The notes below the pieces were generated by a model. That model saw only the letters and a list, made by a program, of their open reading frames with translations. It searched no databases and was not told the DNA's origin. A DNA stretch of 64,000 nt from the NCBI GenBank assembly GCA_026874595.1, contig CM049315.1:69511916-69575915 (forward strand), given 5' to 3'. Shown piece by piece: positions 38,061 to 49,549 of this stretch. The DNA is from Sipunculus nudus. Lineage: Eukaryota; Annelida; Sipuncula; Golfingiida; Sipunculidae. How positions within the stretch are numbered: position 1 is the first letter of the stretch; each line of letters starts with the position of its first letter. The position numbers and the translations under genes are program-made.

Positions 38061-38310
38061 TCAGGATGATATGCGTTCATTCCCGTTAGTGTGTGTGTGT
38101 GTGACGGTTCACAACATAACTCACGTAATCCCATTAAAATTTCAGGGCACCTCGCGGACAGGCCAGTGATGAATCGATTACGTTCTTGTGTTGGTACGAC
38201 TTAAAATCCTGATCCAGAAAGGACTTCCAGGAATATTCACAAATGTGTAGTCACCAATGCACGATTGAACATGGAAATATGGACAGAATAAGGGAATGCA
38301 AACACTTGCT
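38060..38310. repeat. partial copy of the dispersed repeat unit
   Basis: It carries tatgcgttcattcccgttag, cacaacataactcacg, gatgaatcgatta and cacaaatgt in the same order as 890-1090 and 52210-52400. It is more diverged than those two and lacks the rest of the unit. Confidence 0.6.
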
Positions 38311-39360
38311 GGAGAAATTGTGCACCAACGAACCTGGGAATGTGGGGTCAATTAGTGAATGAGAACACTGATTGTGGAGTACCTCTTATTGAGATTGTAT
38401 ACATGCGGAGGCCTGCATACCTGAAAATGTATTTTTGGTGTTGTAAAGTGTTAACCTGTTTAAATATGTCAAGACCGCAAGGTTGTGGGTTCGCGTCCCG
38501 TTCTGACGACATTCAGCGTTTACTAAAGGGACAACTCTCTCCAACAAAGAGTGAATTGGAACTGATCATGGGCGGCAGGCAAATGTAGAACGAATAAAAA
38601 TATTACTTTGATGATTTTCTGTTTCGATGATATTCAATTGATATATTTGGTTGGGTTCAATAAATGAAGGCATGAAATCCCAAGGTACACATATGAGGTG
38701 TTATCGCAAATGACTACTACGTGAATTTAATCGATTTTAATTTAATCGAATTTAATTTAAATCGATTTAAATTTATTATAATCGAATTTAATTTAATCGA
38801 ATTTGATCTAATTGAGGAATAAATAAGTTTTGTAATAATATTTAAAAAAACAACATGTACATGTAGTGAACGCAATCATCATTTTTTCCTGATCGTTTGT
38901 GGTTACTAGTTTTTCAGCTCATTGGTCAGTTTATTTATGGATATTCTGTTAACCTTTCCAAGATGACCAACCGTCACGGACAATATCTGCAAAATCATCA
39001 GAGGATTAAACACACAGACGCCACCTGTTGTGATTGATGTTAAATACTGGCACCGGTAAGGTCAATGGAGTATCAGTGTAATGGGGGGGGGGGGGGGGGA
39101 GTACTTGTTCGCAAGGAGCCAACAACACTCTGACACAGTAGGTGTGAGATGTTTATATTCATCACAACTGGTGGCGCTGTCACCTGTGTTTTACAGAATG
39201 CAGAGTACTTCATTGTTTTACTTTTGGAATCAAAATAGCTGTAACAATGCCTCTTGACAACTAAACATGATCTTTTTTTTATTTTTACTTAAGATGTGGT
39301 CTTTATTCCTTCGACATTGGTCAGTTCCCTTTCTTGTACAATTTCAGACCTGTTTGAAAA

Positions 39361-39421
<61 letters not shown>

Positions 39422-40020
39422 GTATATGGAAGGCAAAATGATATCTTACTCATTTATTTGATTTGTAAATAAAGATTTTTATTTGTTTATATTTTAAATA
39501 AACAACAGTATATGCTTTTCCCGTGTGCGTGCACATCCTTATCGAACACCACACGGACTGAGTCTTGCCGTCTGAAATTTCACACATTTGATATGATCAT
39601 TTCAGGAGGCTTATCCAGTCTGCGTTTATGCAATGATCATACAGTGTAAATAAACATTTGTTCAGCCTTGCATTCTATTAGGACCAGTCCCTGTATCGGT
39701 CACACTGAGGCTATTTTCTGCCTTCTTTACCAAAAGCGCCTTGGGACGTCCAACTAAACCCAAGACATGGTCAGCCTTGTGGAGAACTGGAGATATTTTC
39801 TCTACTCTTTGACCCAGCAGACCACGTACTGACGCAGCTAAATTACGATGGACCGGTGGCTCCGCCTGTGGTCGCCTTATGCATAATGGCCGCCTGTAGC
39901 TTCCGTCAGCTCATCGTCAGACCATAGGCTGCACTGACTGACCTGCCAATACGTCACGGTCGGTCGTGGTGAACAAATTGACTTGAAACAATGCCTTGTG
40001 GACTTTTTTCCGCGCCTTGT
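38310..40020. other. no gene seen; microsatellites
   Basis: The stretch holds a local degenerate atttaatcgaattta repeat (about 38730-38820), a G run (39086-39099) and (CT)n at about 39365-39417. The end nearest 40020 resembles the 3' flank of gene A. Confidence 0.4.
39365..39417. repeat. (CT)n microsatellite
   Basis: About 26 uninterrupted CT dinucleotides. Confidence 0.9.
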
Positions 40021-40994
40021 TTAAGACGTCTGTGCTGTCCTCAGCTTGTGAAGCACTGCGGGTAAAGTTTCCATCTTCTATCTCACCCTCAGCGGGATAC
40101 AATCATTTTCATTAAAACTGAAACAGATAAAAAAAGAAAATAAGCTGCATGTCAGTTTTCAATATATGGTGAACAAATAATCAGTTATAAATACTGAGAT
40201 AGAGTATTGACGCAATGATTCTTATCAATCTGTTTTATTCTATTATACTCTCAATTACCTTTAGTTTTTTTCCAATTCGAACAAAATCTGTATCTACCTA
40301 TATTTTACAAATGTTATATCGATAAAAAAGTTGATCGAGCTCAAATTTGACAATTTTTTAGGCTCCCGTAATGTGTCAGATATAGGCTTTGAAATTCTAC
40401 AGCTACATTTAAAATGCAATGAAAAGAAGAACTTACCACAAGACTGCAAATTTTTCTGCCGAAAAGGCTTCAGGCGAAAAGACGTGAGAGGAGGAGTCGG
40501 GCATTTGTCAACATGACCATATGTGACGTCATTCAATGAGGACGACCACCCTTCTCCCTGGCTGTAACTGGTCACCTGAATAAAATATGAAAAGAAAATT
40601 GAGATGTATGATATTATGGAATAATTCAGATGTCACGTTTTTAAATAGTGTTTAAAATAATTATATCATAAGATAACCCTACATTTTCATTTAAAACAGG
40701 CTGCGGGATGATATCAAAACAGCGGAATCTTTTTCCATGTAAATGAGAAACTGAAAATCTCCTCTTCGATTAATTTATTTAAATTTATATATACTGCATT
40801 AATTATATATTTATTTTAAAATACTTAACATGATCAATATCTGAATGCTTTTAATAATTTAATAATCTTATCGCTTTGCTCCGTAAATTAGGTTTTAAGG
40901 AATTAATTGTGTTCTGAATTAACTTATAAAGCTCATTTTGTTTTGTAAAAAAGTCAACACTTCAACCATATTTTGAACTCCCATTTTTGTGTGT
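40021..40994 (-). pseudogene. third polo-box gene copy, lacking its polo-box exons
   Basis: Three exons correspond to genes A and B. The six-codon first exon is at 40977-40994 (MGVQNM, donor gttgaa). Exon 2 is at 40437-40575 (DVTYGHV, TSFRLKPFRQK) and is one base longer than in gene A, so the frame shifts before the donor. The last exon is at 40021-40117, exactly 97 nt as in both genes, but with an in-frame TAG at 40078-40080 where gene A has Gln. Only about 320 bp separate exons 2 and 7, so exons 3-6 (PB1, PB2, linker, start of PB3) are gone. The 5' flank resembles that of gene A. It is clearly a dead copy. Confidence 0.8.
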
Positions 40995-41960
40995 TGTTTC
41001 TATACCAAATGATTCTGTTACAGCTACAGATTGCGATCAAGTTATATATAATTACAACGACTGAGGCGGGTAGTTATATCCTTAACTGAGCTCTCGTCCA
41101 GAACATCTGATGGATTCTGAGGACCGTTCTTTTTATTCACATTAAAGTTAAGCAACATGTTTGACCTCGAACGCCCCGACCCGTTTGATCTTGTTTCGTC
41201 AATCACGTGACCTCTAGGGTTGATCAGTCGGGTGTATCGTTGTAGAGTAACAGTAGTTAACAGTAATCAGATCAATCGCGGCGAGCGGGCAAAGACGGAA
41301 AATTCATCCTGGCCGTAATTAGTGCACATGATAAAAAAAATTTCTTAAACGACAGTGGTGATGATATCACTGTTTTACTCATTACTTTTTGTTTTCTAAG
41401 TCTTTATCCTCAATTTACTTATCAGAAATACGACGACTGGAGTAATGAAAAGTGTAATGCCAGGACGGCTATGTAATGAAAATGTTAATGATAAAACGGC
41501 TAGAGTAACAGATCAGAACCTTGAGAACAATACATGAATGTTTTAAAATTTAATTTAAAGAAACAAGAGATCAGTAAATATTAATAGATACGTTTTTATG
41601 GTATCATTATATTCATATAATTTTTTTTGTATTATTTTGAATATATAAACAAGCTTATGTAATTTAAAGAGCTCAAAGATTAATTAATATGAATACTACT
41701 TGTCAAGTTTTACCAGTCTTTGTTCTTTCTGATATGTGAGCAGCAGTTCTCTCACGCGTCAGATGACCAATCATCCATACATACATGAGACAGTTGCCTG
41801 GTGAAGTCATGCAGGGGTGACGTGTTTGTGTGTCTGTGGTACCTACCCACGCTTTTCTATGAAATTTGATACAAATATCGGCAGTGTAAACATTCAGAAG
41901 TGTTTAGATTTTAGAAAAACTCCTTATATAAATTAAACATTTTCCTAATGTATATCTTCA
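40995..41960. other. 5' flank of the third copy; no gene seen
   Basis: It holds a promoter-like flank homologous to that of gene A (to about 41300) with CACGTG at 41204-41209, then AT-rich unique sequence. Confidence 0.35.
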
Positions 41961-41978
41961 TGTATGGTCTAAAGTATA

Positions 41979-42212
41979 TTGTCACGGAACCCCTCTGTGG
42001 ACACGCTGTGCGTTTTCGCCTTGAATTGCCGGGAACGTTGCCAGGAATATCCTTCTGGGGGTCCACTTCCATATTTTTCTATAAATCATGAGAAATTAAA
42101 CATTTGCACCAGAAGGGGCTATTGCAACGCCATTTATCATAGACTACGCGCACCATGTGTCATACAGGAGTACTCGATCAATGGAAAACCTGGATATCGA
42201 AAGTCAGATGTC
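41979..42212 (+). other. possible cysteine-rich exon, unrecognised
   Basis: An open stretch contains seven Cys in about 50 residues, including LNCRERCQEY, ICTRRGYC and RAPCVIQEY. It ends at a good donor, ataacg|gtaagc (near 42220). No convincing acceptor or start lies upstream, since a stop precedes 41979 and the frame begins with TTG. I recognise no family. It could be one exon of a secreted protein or chance. Confidence 0.2.
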
Positions 42213-42909
42213 GGGATAACGGTAAGCGCTAGTTTGTTTATCTTTCTTGTCAATCAGATTGTTGCACTGGAGGGGTTTCACACTCAAAAGCCACAACCTT
42301 ACCCATTTAAAATATGAGCTGCTACCAAATCTTCGGTCCAGTACCACGGAATCACAACGGCAGATAACACTGAGGTCACATTCATGAGTAACACAGGCTT
42401 TAATATATCAATATTCAACGTATATGAATGATTCCACTCTTAAACATTCACAGCTTGTATGTTTCCACAAATAAATTAGAATTAATTGCTATACCACTTA
42501 GTGGCATTCACGGCAGTCATGCAGGGTTTTGGTAAAAACTATAAGCTACAAAGTGCATCTTGTCGTTTCGTTTAACCATGTTTTATTTGATCCTTGGGTT
42601 TAGCTGCATCTTTGTATTTGTTGACAGCTGAGTTTGTGCACCGGCCAGGGTCATTGTGTAGTGTGACAATAGGGGTATTCAATAAGTGTGCTCTAGGTCA
42701 AGTTATACAATGGTAATTGTGTATTGTTCCCAGTTTATTTAGTGTTTAGTGTCCTCATGTATATAGATGAGCCTTAGTAGCAAAACGGGTCCAAGGCCTT
42801 GTATGTGGCTTATGAACATGGGGAGCCTTCAGGGTAGAAGGGTATTTAAAAGGGTCGCATACACAGATTGGGGATTCAGACTTCAGTGTCCAGAAGCCAG
42901 CCTGCCGCA

Positions 42910-43275
42910 AATTTGTGGATCAGTGCCGCCAATCGGGACCAGTGCCGCCACTTATTGTCCAGTGCCGCCAGTAAGGGTCTGGTGCCGCAAGTCGGGTCCA
43001 GTTCCGCAGGTCGTATCAGGTACCGCAAGTCGGGTTGGGGTCCAGTGCCGCCAGTTGGGGGTCCAGTTCCGCCAGTTGGGGTCAAGTGCCGCCAGTCGGG
43101 GTCACGTGCCGCCAGTTGGGGTTACGTGCCGCCAGTAAGGGCCCAGTCCTGTCGGTCAGGGTCCAGTACAGCCAGACAGGGTCCAATCCCGCCGATCGGG
43201 GTCACGTGCCAACAGTCGGGGTCCAATCCCGCCAGTTGGGGTCCAGTGCCGCCAGTCAGGGTCAAGTACCGCCAT
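42910..43275. repeat. about 20-bp GC-rich minisatellite
   Basis: Roughly 18 imperfect copies of gtccagtgccgccagtcggg, 19-21 bp each. The GC content contrasts with the AT-rich surroundings and keeps several frames open (up to 158 codons), which I treat as artefact. A short, older version lies at about 22730-22850. Confidence 0.85.
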
Positions 43276-44575
43276 AACTTTGTCAATATAAGTCCTTTCT
43301 TCACAAATTTAGGCTCAATTTCTTTCTATAGATCTTCTCCATAAACTGGTCTATTCGAATGGTCTAAATCTGGTGTCACTTTGTCAGTATGCCTGTCTGT
43401 TTGCCAGTGATCTTCATTTTTGCACCTGTGATGGTTCTTGCAACTTAGAACTAGAAGTCTACAAGCCGCAGTTTTGCAGGAATCCCTTTGAAACTGGTAA
43501 ATCTTATGTCTCACAGTAATATCTCAAAAGCGATTTTTTTCATTTGCGGAAAAGGCCATTAGGGGGCGCTGTAGTCGAAACACTAGAACATATATATTTT
43601 TGGCCATATCTCCAAAACTATAAACCATACCTGCATATAAACTATATATCATTTTGTTTCTCTTTACCTTCTGCATCAGTTTGGCAACTCATCTGTAAGC
43701 TCAGGTGTCTCATTTTGTCAGAATGTCTGTCTGTGTGTGAGTAGTCTCCAATTTTGCCTGCTTGCTTGTTCTTGCATTATATAATTAGCATTCTACAGGC
43801 CAAAGTTTTACATGAATCCTTTTTAAACTTGTACATCTTTTGTCCTTAGCAAAAATCTCAATAGTGATTTTAGATTTTCGTAATATAGCCGCTAGGAGGC
43901 GCTCCACTTGAAACACTACAACATTTTTTTTTGCAATATCTCCAAAATTATTTACCTTACCCACATAAATTATAGCTCATTTTGTTCCTCTTAAATTTCT
44001 CCAAAAGCTTATCTAATATCTAATCATCTGAAATCTCAAATGTGTCACTTTGTCAGTATGTCTGTCTTTTTATCAGTTGTCCTCGATCTCGCCTTCTTGC
44101 TTGTTTTTGTATTAAATTTAGCATTCTTAAAGCATTTATTTCCTACTTCATTGTACGTGGAATCTTTTATATGCGTACTTTTCAAAATCAGCTATTCCTT
44201 TTAAGAGCCCCATTATCTGGCAGATGCTCGATAATGATAATATTTCCCCGTCGGTCCGTTCATCCGACCGTGTCATCTTATACAAAAACTGTTCCACCAA
44301 CAGACAGAAACTTCACAGAGGATTGGCATCCCGTGAGAGGGTTTTCATTAGGAAACTAAAGACCAAACAAGTCTAATATGTGAAAAAGGTAACCATTCCA
44401 GAATTCTTTTCGTTGAATTTTATTATTTTTGTAGCATTTACCCTGAACCTTGTTTTTATTAACATGAAATAGGGCTTCACATTCCGCTTTTGATGTAGGA
44501 CACTCCAAGTCCATTCACATTTTTTTTTCAAGGGATCGGAATTGAAATAAAATATCCGTCTTATCTGTCCGTCAG

Positions 44576-44576
<1 letters not shown>

Positions 44577-44621
<45 letters not shown>
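44577..44621. repeat. (CT)n microsatellite
   Basis: About 22 CT dinucleotides followed by caaagtaatacaatattatc, as at 23050. Confidence 0.9.
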
Positions 44622-44624
<3 letters not shown>

Positions 44625-45230
44625 GTAATACAATATTATCTTTGAGTTTATTATAAATACTTTAAAAGTGAACAACATGCATGTTTGCAATACGTTTTAT
44701 AAGCATTGTATGTTTTTGCCCTGCATAATTGAAAATAGATAAAAAAAAAAATAAATAAATAAATGTTGAAAGCTAAATAATTGGAAAACCATAAATGATA
44801 GAATACCATTCATTTTACCGTCTGTTTAGAAGTGTATAAAGTAATATTTGTAAACCAGTCAAACTGTTTTTTTTTCTTAAAGAACAAACGACCCATACAT
44901 GAAACTCGTTCTTTTTTCAGTTTTCCATTTTCATAAATACAGAGCATAACAACAGACACCGGGCCATCTATGCCATCTTGGTGTTGTATGTACATATGGT
45001 ATCCCATAACAGCAGCTCAGCTCAGTTTTTATCAAAGGTGGATCCATGTTGTGTTTTCAACTACAGTCTTCCTTCATTTACTTCAGAGAAGATTACTAAG
45101 CCCCTGAGTCTCGCTGTTTGAGTTCTAAAGAAGACAGAATCTGTCTAGTGAAGCAGTCTGTGTGGTTCCTCTTTAAATCTAAATCCTACTATAATTTACG
45201 GATGAGGGCGCGATCATCCCCGGAGCGTTC

Positions 45231-45234
45231 CTCC
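45231..45234. other. uninterrupted paralogous target of the Gypsy element
   Basis: cggagcgttcctccggcttct reads straight through here. In the other copy the same words are split by the retrotransposon with CTCC duplicated. Confidence 0.75.
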
Positions 45235-45599
45235 GGCTTCTACTTCGATGATACGGATCTAACGGTCACCAGACTTTCTCCGCTGATATAGATCCCGTCT
45301 TGAGACTGTCCTCAGAGTACATTTCCGTACCCTTATAATAGCTCGAAACCACTCATTGTAGCTGTCGCTTTGGGCAAGGATGTTATAATTCATATGTCGG
45401 AGAGGTACACATTGTACAGAACATTACCTAAGTAAGCGGCTCACTCCACTTGCCTCTCTGTTTTCGAAATACAGCCTTCTTTGGAACATGAGAAGTTCAT
45501 GGTGCCCCAAGGGTCTGAATTCTTTGGTCATCTGTTCAGAACTAAGCCCACTCCTGTAGGCTTCTTTGTTTCATATACCCCGGTTTTGTATATTCTGGT

Positions 45600-47570
45600 T
45601 CAAGGCTTGAGCGATGCTTCAAGTTTGTCAACGACCTCTTGCGCCGCATCAAGTTTGTCTTGGACGTCCGAGGGAATTAGGTCTTCCTCTGTGTAACTGA
45701 AACGAAAACAAGCAATCATCGTCATTAATCTAACGGCGCTGTCACCGAAAGAAAGGGCAGAGGCATCATCACCTTGTAAATAATCAATATTGAACGCTAT
45801 ATCAGCAATAGTCTGTTGAATGTTATTACATATAATGTTCGTGTTCAGTATAAATGAACCTTGTATCAGGAAGTCGTGTTTATTCGATATATGAAATTTT
45901 GTTTTATTAACCGATCTCACGATAAAATCATGTTATCAGCCGGATACCGGTACATTGCTCTAGATGCCGAAATATATTACGGTCTATTTATTACGAGTTA
46001 TGTCGGCCCTGTGCCTCCGTATCAGCCCGTTAGAATGCACTGTTTTTGTATTTTCTCGCAGTAATCTTGTGTAACATAATTGTCGATAAAGCTCTTTTTA
46101 CCATTACTTGGTAGTTTGATTAAAAAAAGAATATGAACCTTTTTGATAAAGTCAGGTAACCATATCGGATCTAGGCACTGTTCATTTCGTACCGACCCTC
46201 AGGCCAATAGAAAGTAAAGGCAAATAACATATATTTCATTTAATCTTTTATACTCAGAGTCCTGTTTAACATGGCAATGCAATATTAGCTTTATTTGTAG
46301 GCCTTCACGTACCTGGCGCGGAATCCTTTAGGACACTTGTATTTGATGACCTTGGGATCTGGTAGGACAGACAGTTCTGAGCCGTCATTGAACTGGATCA
46401 CTACTTCCTTGTTGGACCACTTAGTTCCCCATCCAATGCCAGAGACGAATATTTTACACAAGATTATTGGCACCGCGGCGCGTCTTGCGTTGAAGCGTGG
46501 AGAAGCAGACGTTGTTGAAGCTGGTGGCGTCCCCTGGTTTGGCGTTAAGGAAGCAGACGCCGCTTCCGGTGCAGAAGACGATTGTTTGGTTGTTGGCTTC
46601 ACCTGGGATTGCACTGTGCGGTCATCTGGCTCAGGCGCGGTCATCTCTCTCAGGACAGACGAAAGCGACGAACAGTCAACTGGCGTGCTACTTCTCGGAG
46701 AAGGTAATTGTGACAAAGAATGTGGCCCTAGATATCCACGCGAAGTATCGCTGCTGGTTTGGTAAAGCATGGCGGCCTCGGTGTTGTTATTATTTCGTGG
46801 TGAAGGCGCTGGACTGGACGATTCCTCTTTGACCGGTGACAGTTTCCCTTTTGAATGACTGATGTGATCACTGCCAGGACGCCTAAATTTTAAGGAAAAT
46901 AATTAATAAATACCTAATTGTGAATGTTTTACTAAAAGTACACCGATCAAGAACGTCTTTATTGGAAGAATGAAAAGGGCGAGCCTGAAAAAATATTACA
47001 TATATACATGTATATATAACTCCGCAGAAAAACAACACTGTAAATTTACAACAGTCTGTTTCACGGGATGCGACCCGATCATCAGGTGAATGTGGTTAGA
47101 ATGAAGCTAACGGCTGGGTTTGAAAAGCCGAGACTTTACAAGATTACGAGATTATGCTTTGTACGATTCGGGGGGGGGGGATGTGAAAGACTGACACTGA
47201 TCCTATTGTCTTTGGGGCACAATAGGATTGGTCGGGGTACACGTGCGATACTGGAACATAACAGGGCAAAGAGGTTTGTTGTTGTTTATGTTTAAATATA
47301 AAAATATATAAAAGATATGTTACCAGGATGCTCAATTAGCATAGTAAACTGATTTGCAATAGGGTCCTGGAAGCAGTTAACATATCAGTAGTATACACAT
47401 GATATAAATACACGATATACTATGAAAATACACAATATATAATATATAAGGCAAATATACAATATAAAGGCCAAATATACTATACTATACTCATACCAAG
47501 TGGACTCCACTCGATAAACTCACCATAGGGTATTGGAGGGTAATTTACAACGGAGGGTAACTCTGCCTTC

Positions 47571-47639
<69 letters not shown>

Positions 47640-49349
47640 ATATTATGAAGTAAATGTCGTCGTTATCGTTATATTTTCCGCTGGTATGAGTTTATTTTAT
47701 CATATAAACGACCCAATCACAATTTTATCAGTTAATCAACTCACCTTCCAATTACCACTGGGAAGCACTGTCCGCCTGGTCTGATGGATTCGTCTCTCCC
47801 ACTAGAGGTCAGCACATGCACAAACCTTAGGCATCTCTCCCGGCACTGATAGAACGAGAGTAAAATAATGTTTGATATGTTACTTTATAGTTTCATTCTT
47901 ACATTTTGTTCAATATTGTATGTTATATTTTGTCAATAGAATTAAAATTTTCTCTCTTAAAATAATAGCTTAATTATCCTTTAATCATTGTTTACCTGCT
48001 ATCTTTGCTATATACATTATGTTTTCCTTTATAGGATCATTCTTATGCAACTCTTACAACTTTAATTAACCATTTAATGCAAACAAATGTGTCATATTTT
48101 GTAACTATAATGGATACATTGTTTTGGTTTTACCTGCATTGAATACCGGTACAGCTTCCGGTTTCTGGGGGTTATTTGTTGGTAACTGGATACGGACTCC
48201 AAAGTAAAAGAGCTTCCGTCGCCAAAGGTGATGCTCGTGACGTCATGACTACAGCGGACCTTGACGCTGTTATAAAACTCCACCTCAAAGTCACAGTTGT
48301 CGTTTTCCATCAGCATACACTTGGCCTGGTCCGTGTACATAGTCACTTTTGGTGTTCTCGACTTGACAAGTTCAACAAATCTGTAACATTAATTAGAAAT
48401 GAATTGATATGCAACGGAATCCAAAAGCACAAAGAAAAATATAAATCTTTTAAACGAATTAATCTGTAAGAAATAAATTTTCTTTACTGAATGTAAGGTC
48501 CATTATATATACTCTATCTTATTCTTTAATCGTTCTTTTTAACATTATCACCTTGCTGCATGTTGGTACTTCTTCCAGTGTTTCTGGGGCATCCTGTCGA
48601 AGCTGTACTTCCTGACAGAGTCTACTGCAGGGATGGCTGGACTGTCACTGACTGTCGTGACGTAACACTGGGGCTGATAAACCTGTATCACATGACCATC
48701 AGAGCTGATCTTCATCACCTCTCTCACGATATCCAGGTCCTTTTTATTTTTGAGTATCTCCAAGTACACGCTGCAGTCGTCTGTGATCGTCATCTGTTTT
48801 AGAATAAAATTGTAAAAACAAAGTTGTACGGAACTCATTTACATATATTCTAATATTATATCTTGAAATAAAAAAAAAGAAAGAACATGGAATGCAAATA
48901 TAATTGTGGAATATAGACTTATATTGATATTTATCCAATTTGATTTTATTGTTCGCTTACCATTGTATTTCGTATTTTCTGACGTATAGGCTTTAGACGA
49001 GAGGTGTTCAGAGGAGAAGGGGCACAATAGCTCGCGCTCGTCACGTGATCACCTGTGACGTCACTCTGAGACTTGACGCTCTCCTTCTTCTGGTCACTCT
49101 GAATAAAACTCTCCCCGGTGTCTCCCTCAGTATAACCTGTAGACTGGGTATTCTGACATTCTTGTATATTCTTCGTATTGTCGTCTTCACTTGGATGATA
49201 GAGCTGAAAAGAAATAACGAATTTTATTATTTTATGTGCAAAATTCTTGATTATAGTAAAATTAATTTCCGCATATGTAATAAAACGAGATAAATGTGGA
49301 AAGATTTTAAAATCTTCCAGTTGATACGTACCATGCTGAAAGCACCCAT
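45600..49349 (-). CDS. gene B: kinase-less PLK4-like polo-box protein
   Basis: Seven exons with GT-AG introns and consistent phase: 49332-49349, 48961-49203, 48552-48793, 48134-48380, 47745-47845, 46313-46882 and 45600-45696. They total 1518 nt, or 505 residues. Exons 3, 4, 5 and 7 are exactly as long as in gene A. Residues 7-87 are a polar leader ending [14 protein letters not shown]1 covers about 78-168 ([14 protein letters not shown]) and PB2 168-284 ([23 protein letters not shown]). A long Ser/Pro/Thr-rich linker runs to about 420, then PB3 ([20 protein letters not shown]) and a C-terminal helix to 505. Exon 3 is about three-quarters identical to that of gene A. There is no kinase domain. 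PLK4 polo boxes bind centriole scaffold proteins, so a scaffold or competitor role is inferred. Start and splice sites are by eye. Confidence 0.8.
47577..47637. repeat. (TA)n microsatellite in an intron of gene B
   Basis: About 30 TA dinucleotides lie within the intron between exons 5 and 6. Confidence 0.9.
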
Positions 49350-49489
49350 TTTAGTTTTCAATGGTATATTATTTTTCAAGCTTGCAACTTTTGAGATTCT
49401 AAAATAATGATTACTGCAGAGATAATGCGGTGTCACAGTGTCAAGAGAGTCACGGTGAACGACTAATGACTTCCATGGAATCCAGCGTG

Positions 49490-49497
49490 TATTTATA
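49490..49497 (-). promoter_or_regulatory. TATA box of gene B
   Basis: TATAAATA on the minus strand lies about 141 bp upstream of ATG 49349. With initiation about 30 bp downstream, ATG 49349 is the first start codon in the transcript. An E-box CACGTG (49511-49516) sits just upstream. A second TATA-proximal ATG at 49474-49476 would fall before the likely start of transcription. Confidence 0.5.
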
Positions 49498-49510
49498 TCG
49501 TTCTCAGGGT

Positions 49511-49516
49511 CACGTG
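49511..49516. promoter_or_regulatory. CACGTG E-box upstream of gene B
   Basis: The palindromic CACGTG is about 14 bp upstream of the TATA box. The same hexamer occurs in the 5' flank of the third copy (41204-41209). This is a motif only. Confidence 0.3.
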
Positions 49517-49549
49517 ATTTACCACGTCCCACCAGGACCTGTCCATTCA

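Larger units (their letters stand above)
42540..45510. repeat. segmental duplication block downstream of gene B (partner 22380-23480 and 31820-32100)
   Basis: Shared words in order include gtatttgttgacagctga/gcatttgttgagaggacag, the gccagtcggg minisatellite, caaagt...atacaatattatctttga after a CT run, tctgtctagtgaagcagtctg, and the intact target ccccggagcgttcctccggcttct. This partner has no retrotransposon and a longer minisatellite. Confidence 0.7.

Noticed and set aside
42767-43344. Plus-strand frames of 123 and 158 codons with Gln/Pro/Ser repeats
   Set aside because: They fall within the 20-bp GC-rich minisatellite and shift frame with unit length, so they are composition artefacts.
46337-46832. 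Plus-strand frames of 111 and 142 codons
   Set aside because: They are shadows of gene B exon 6 on the other strand.
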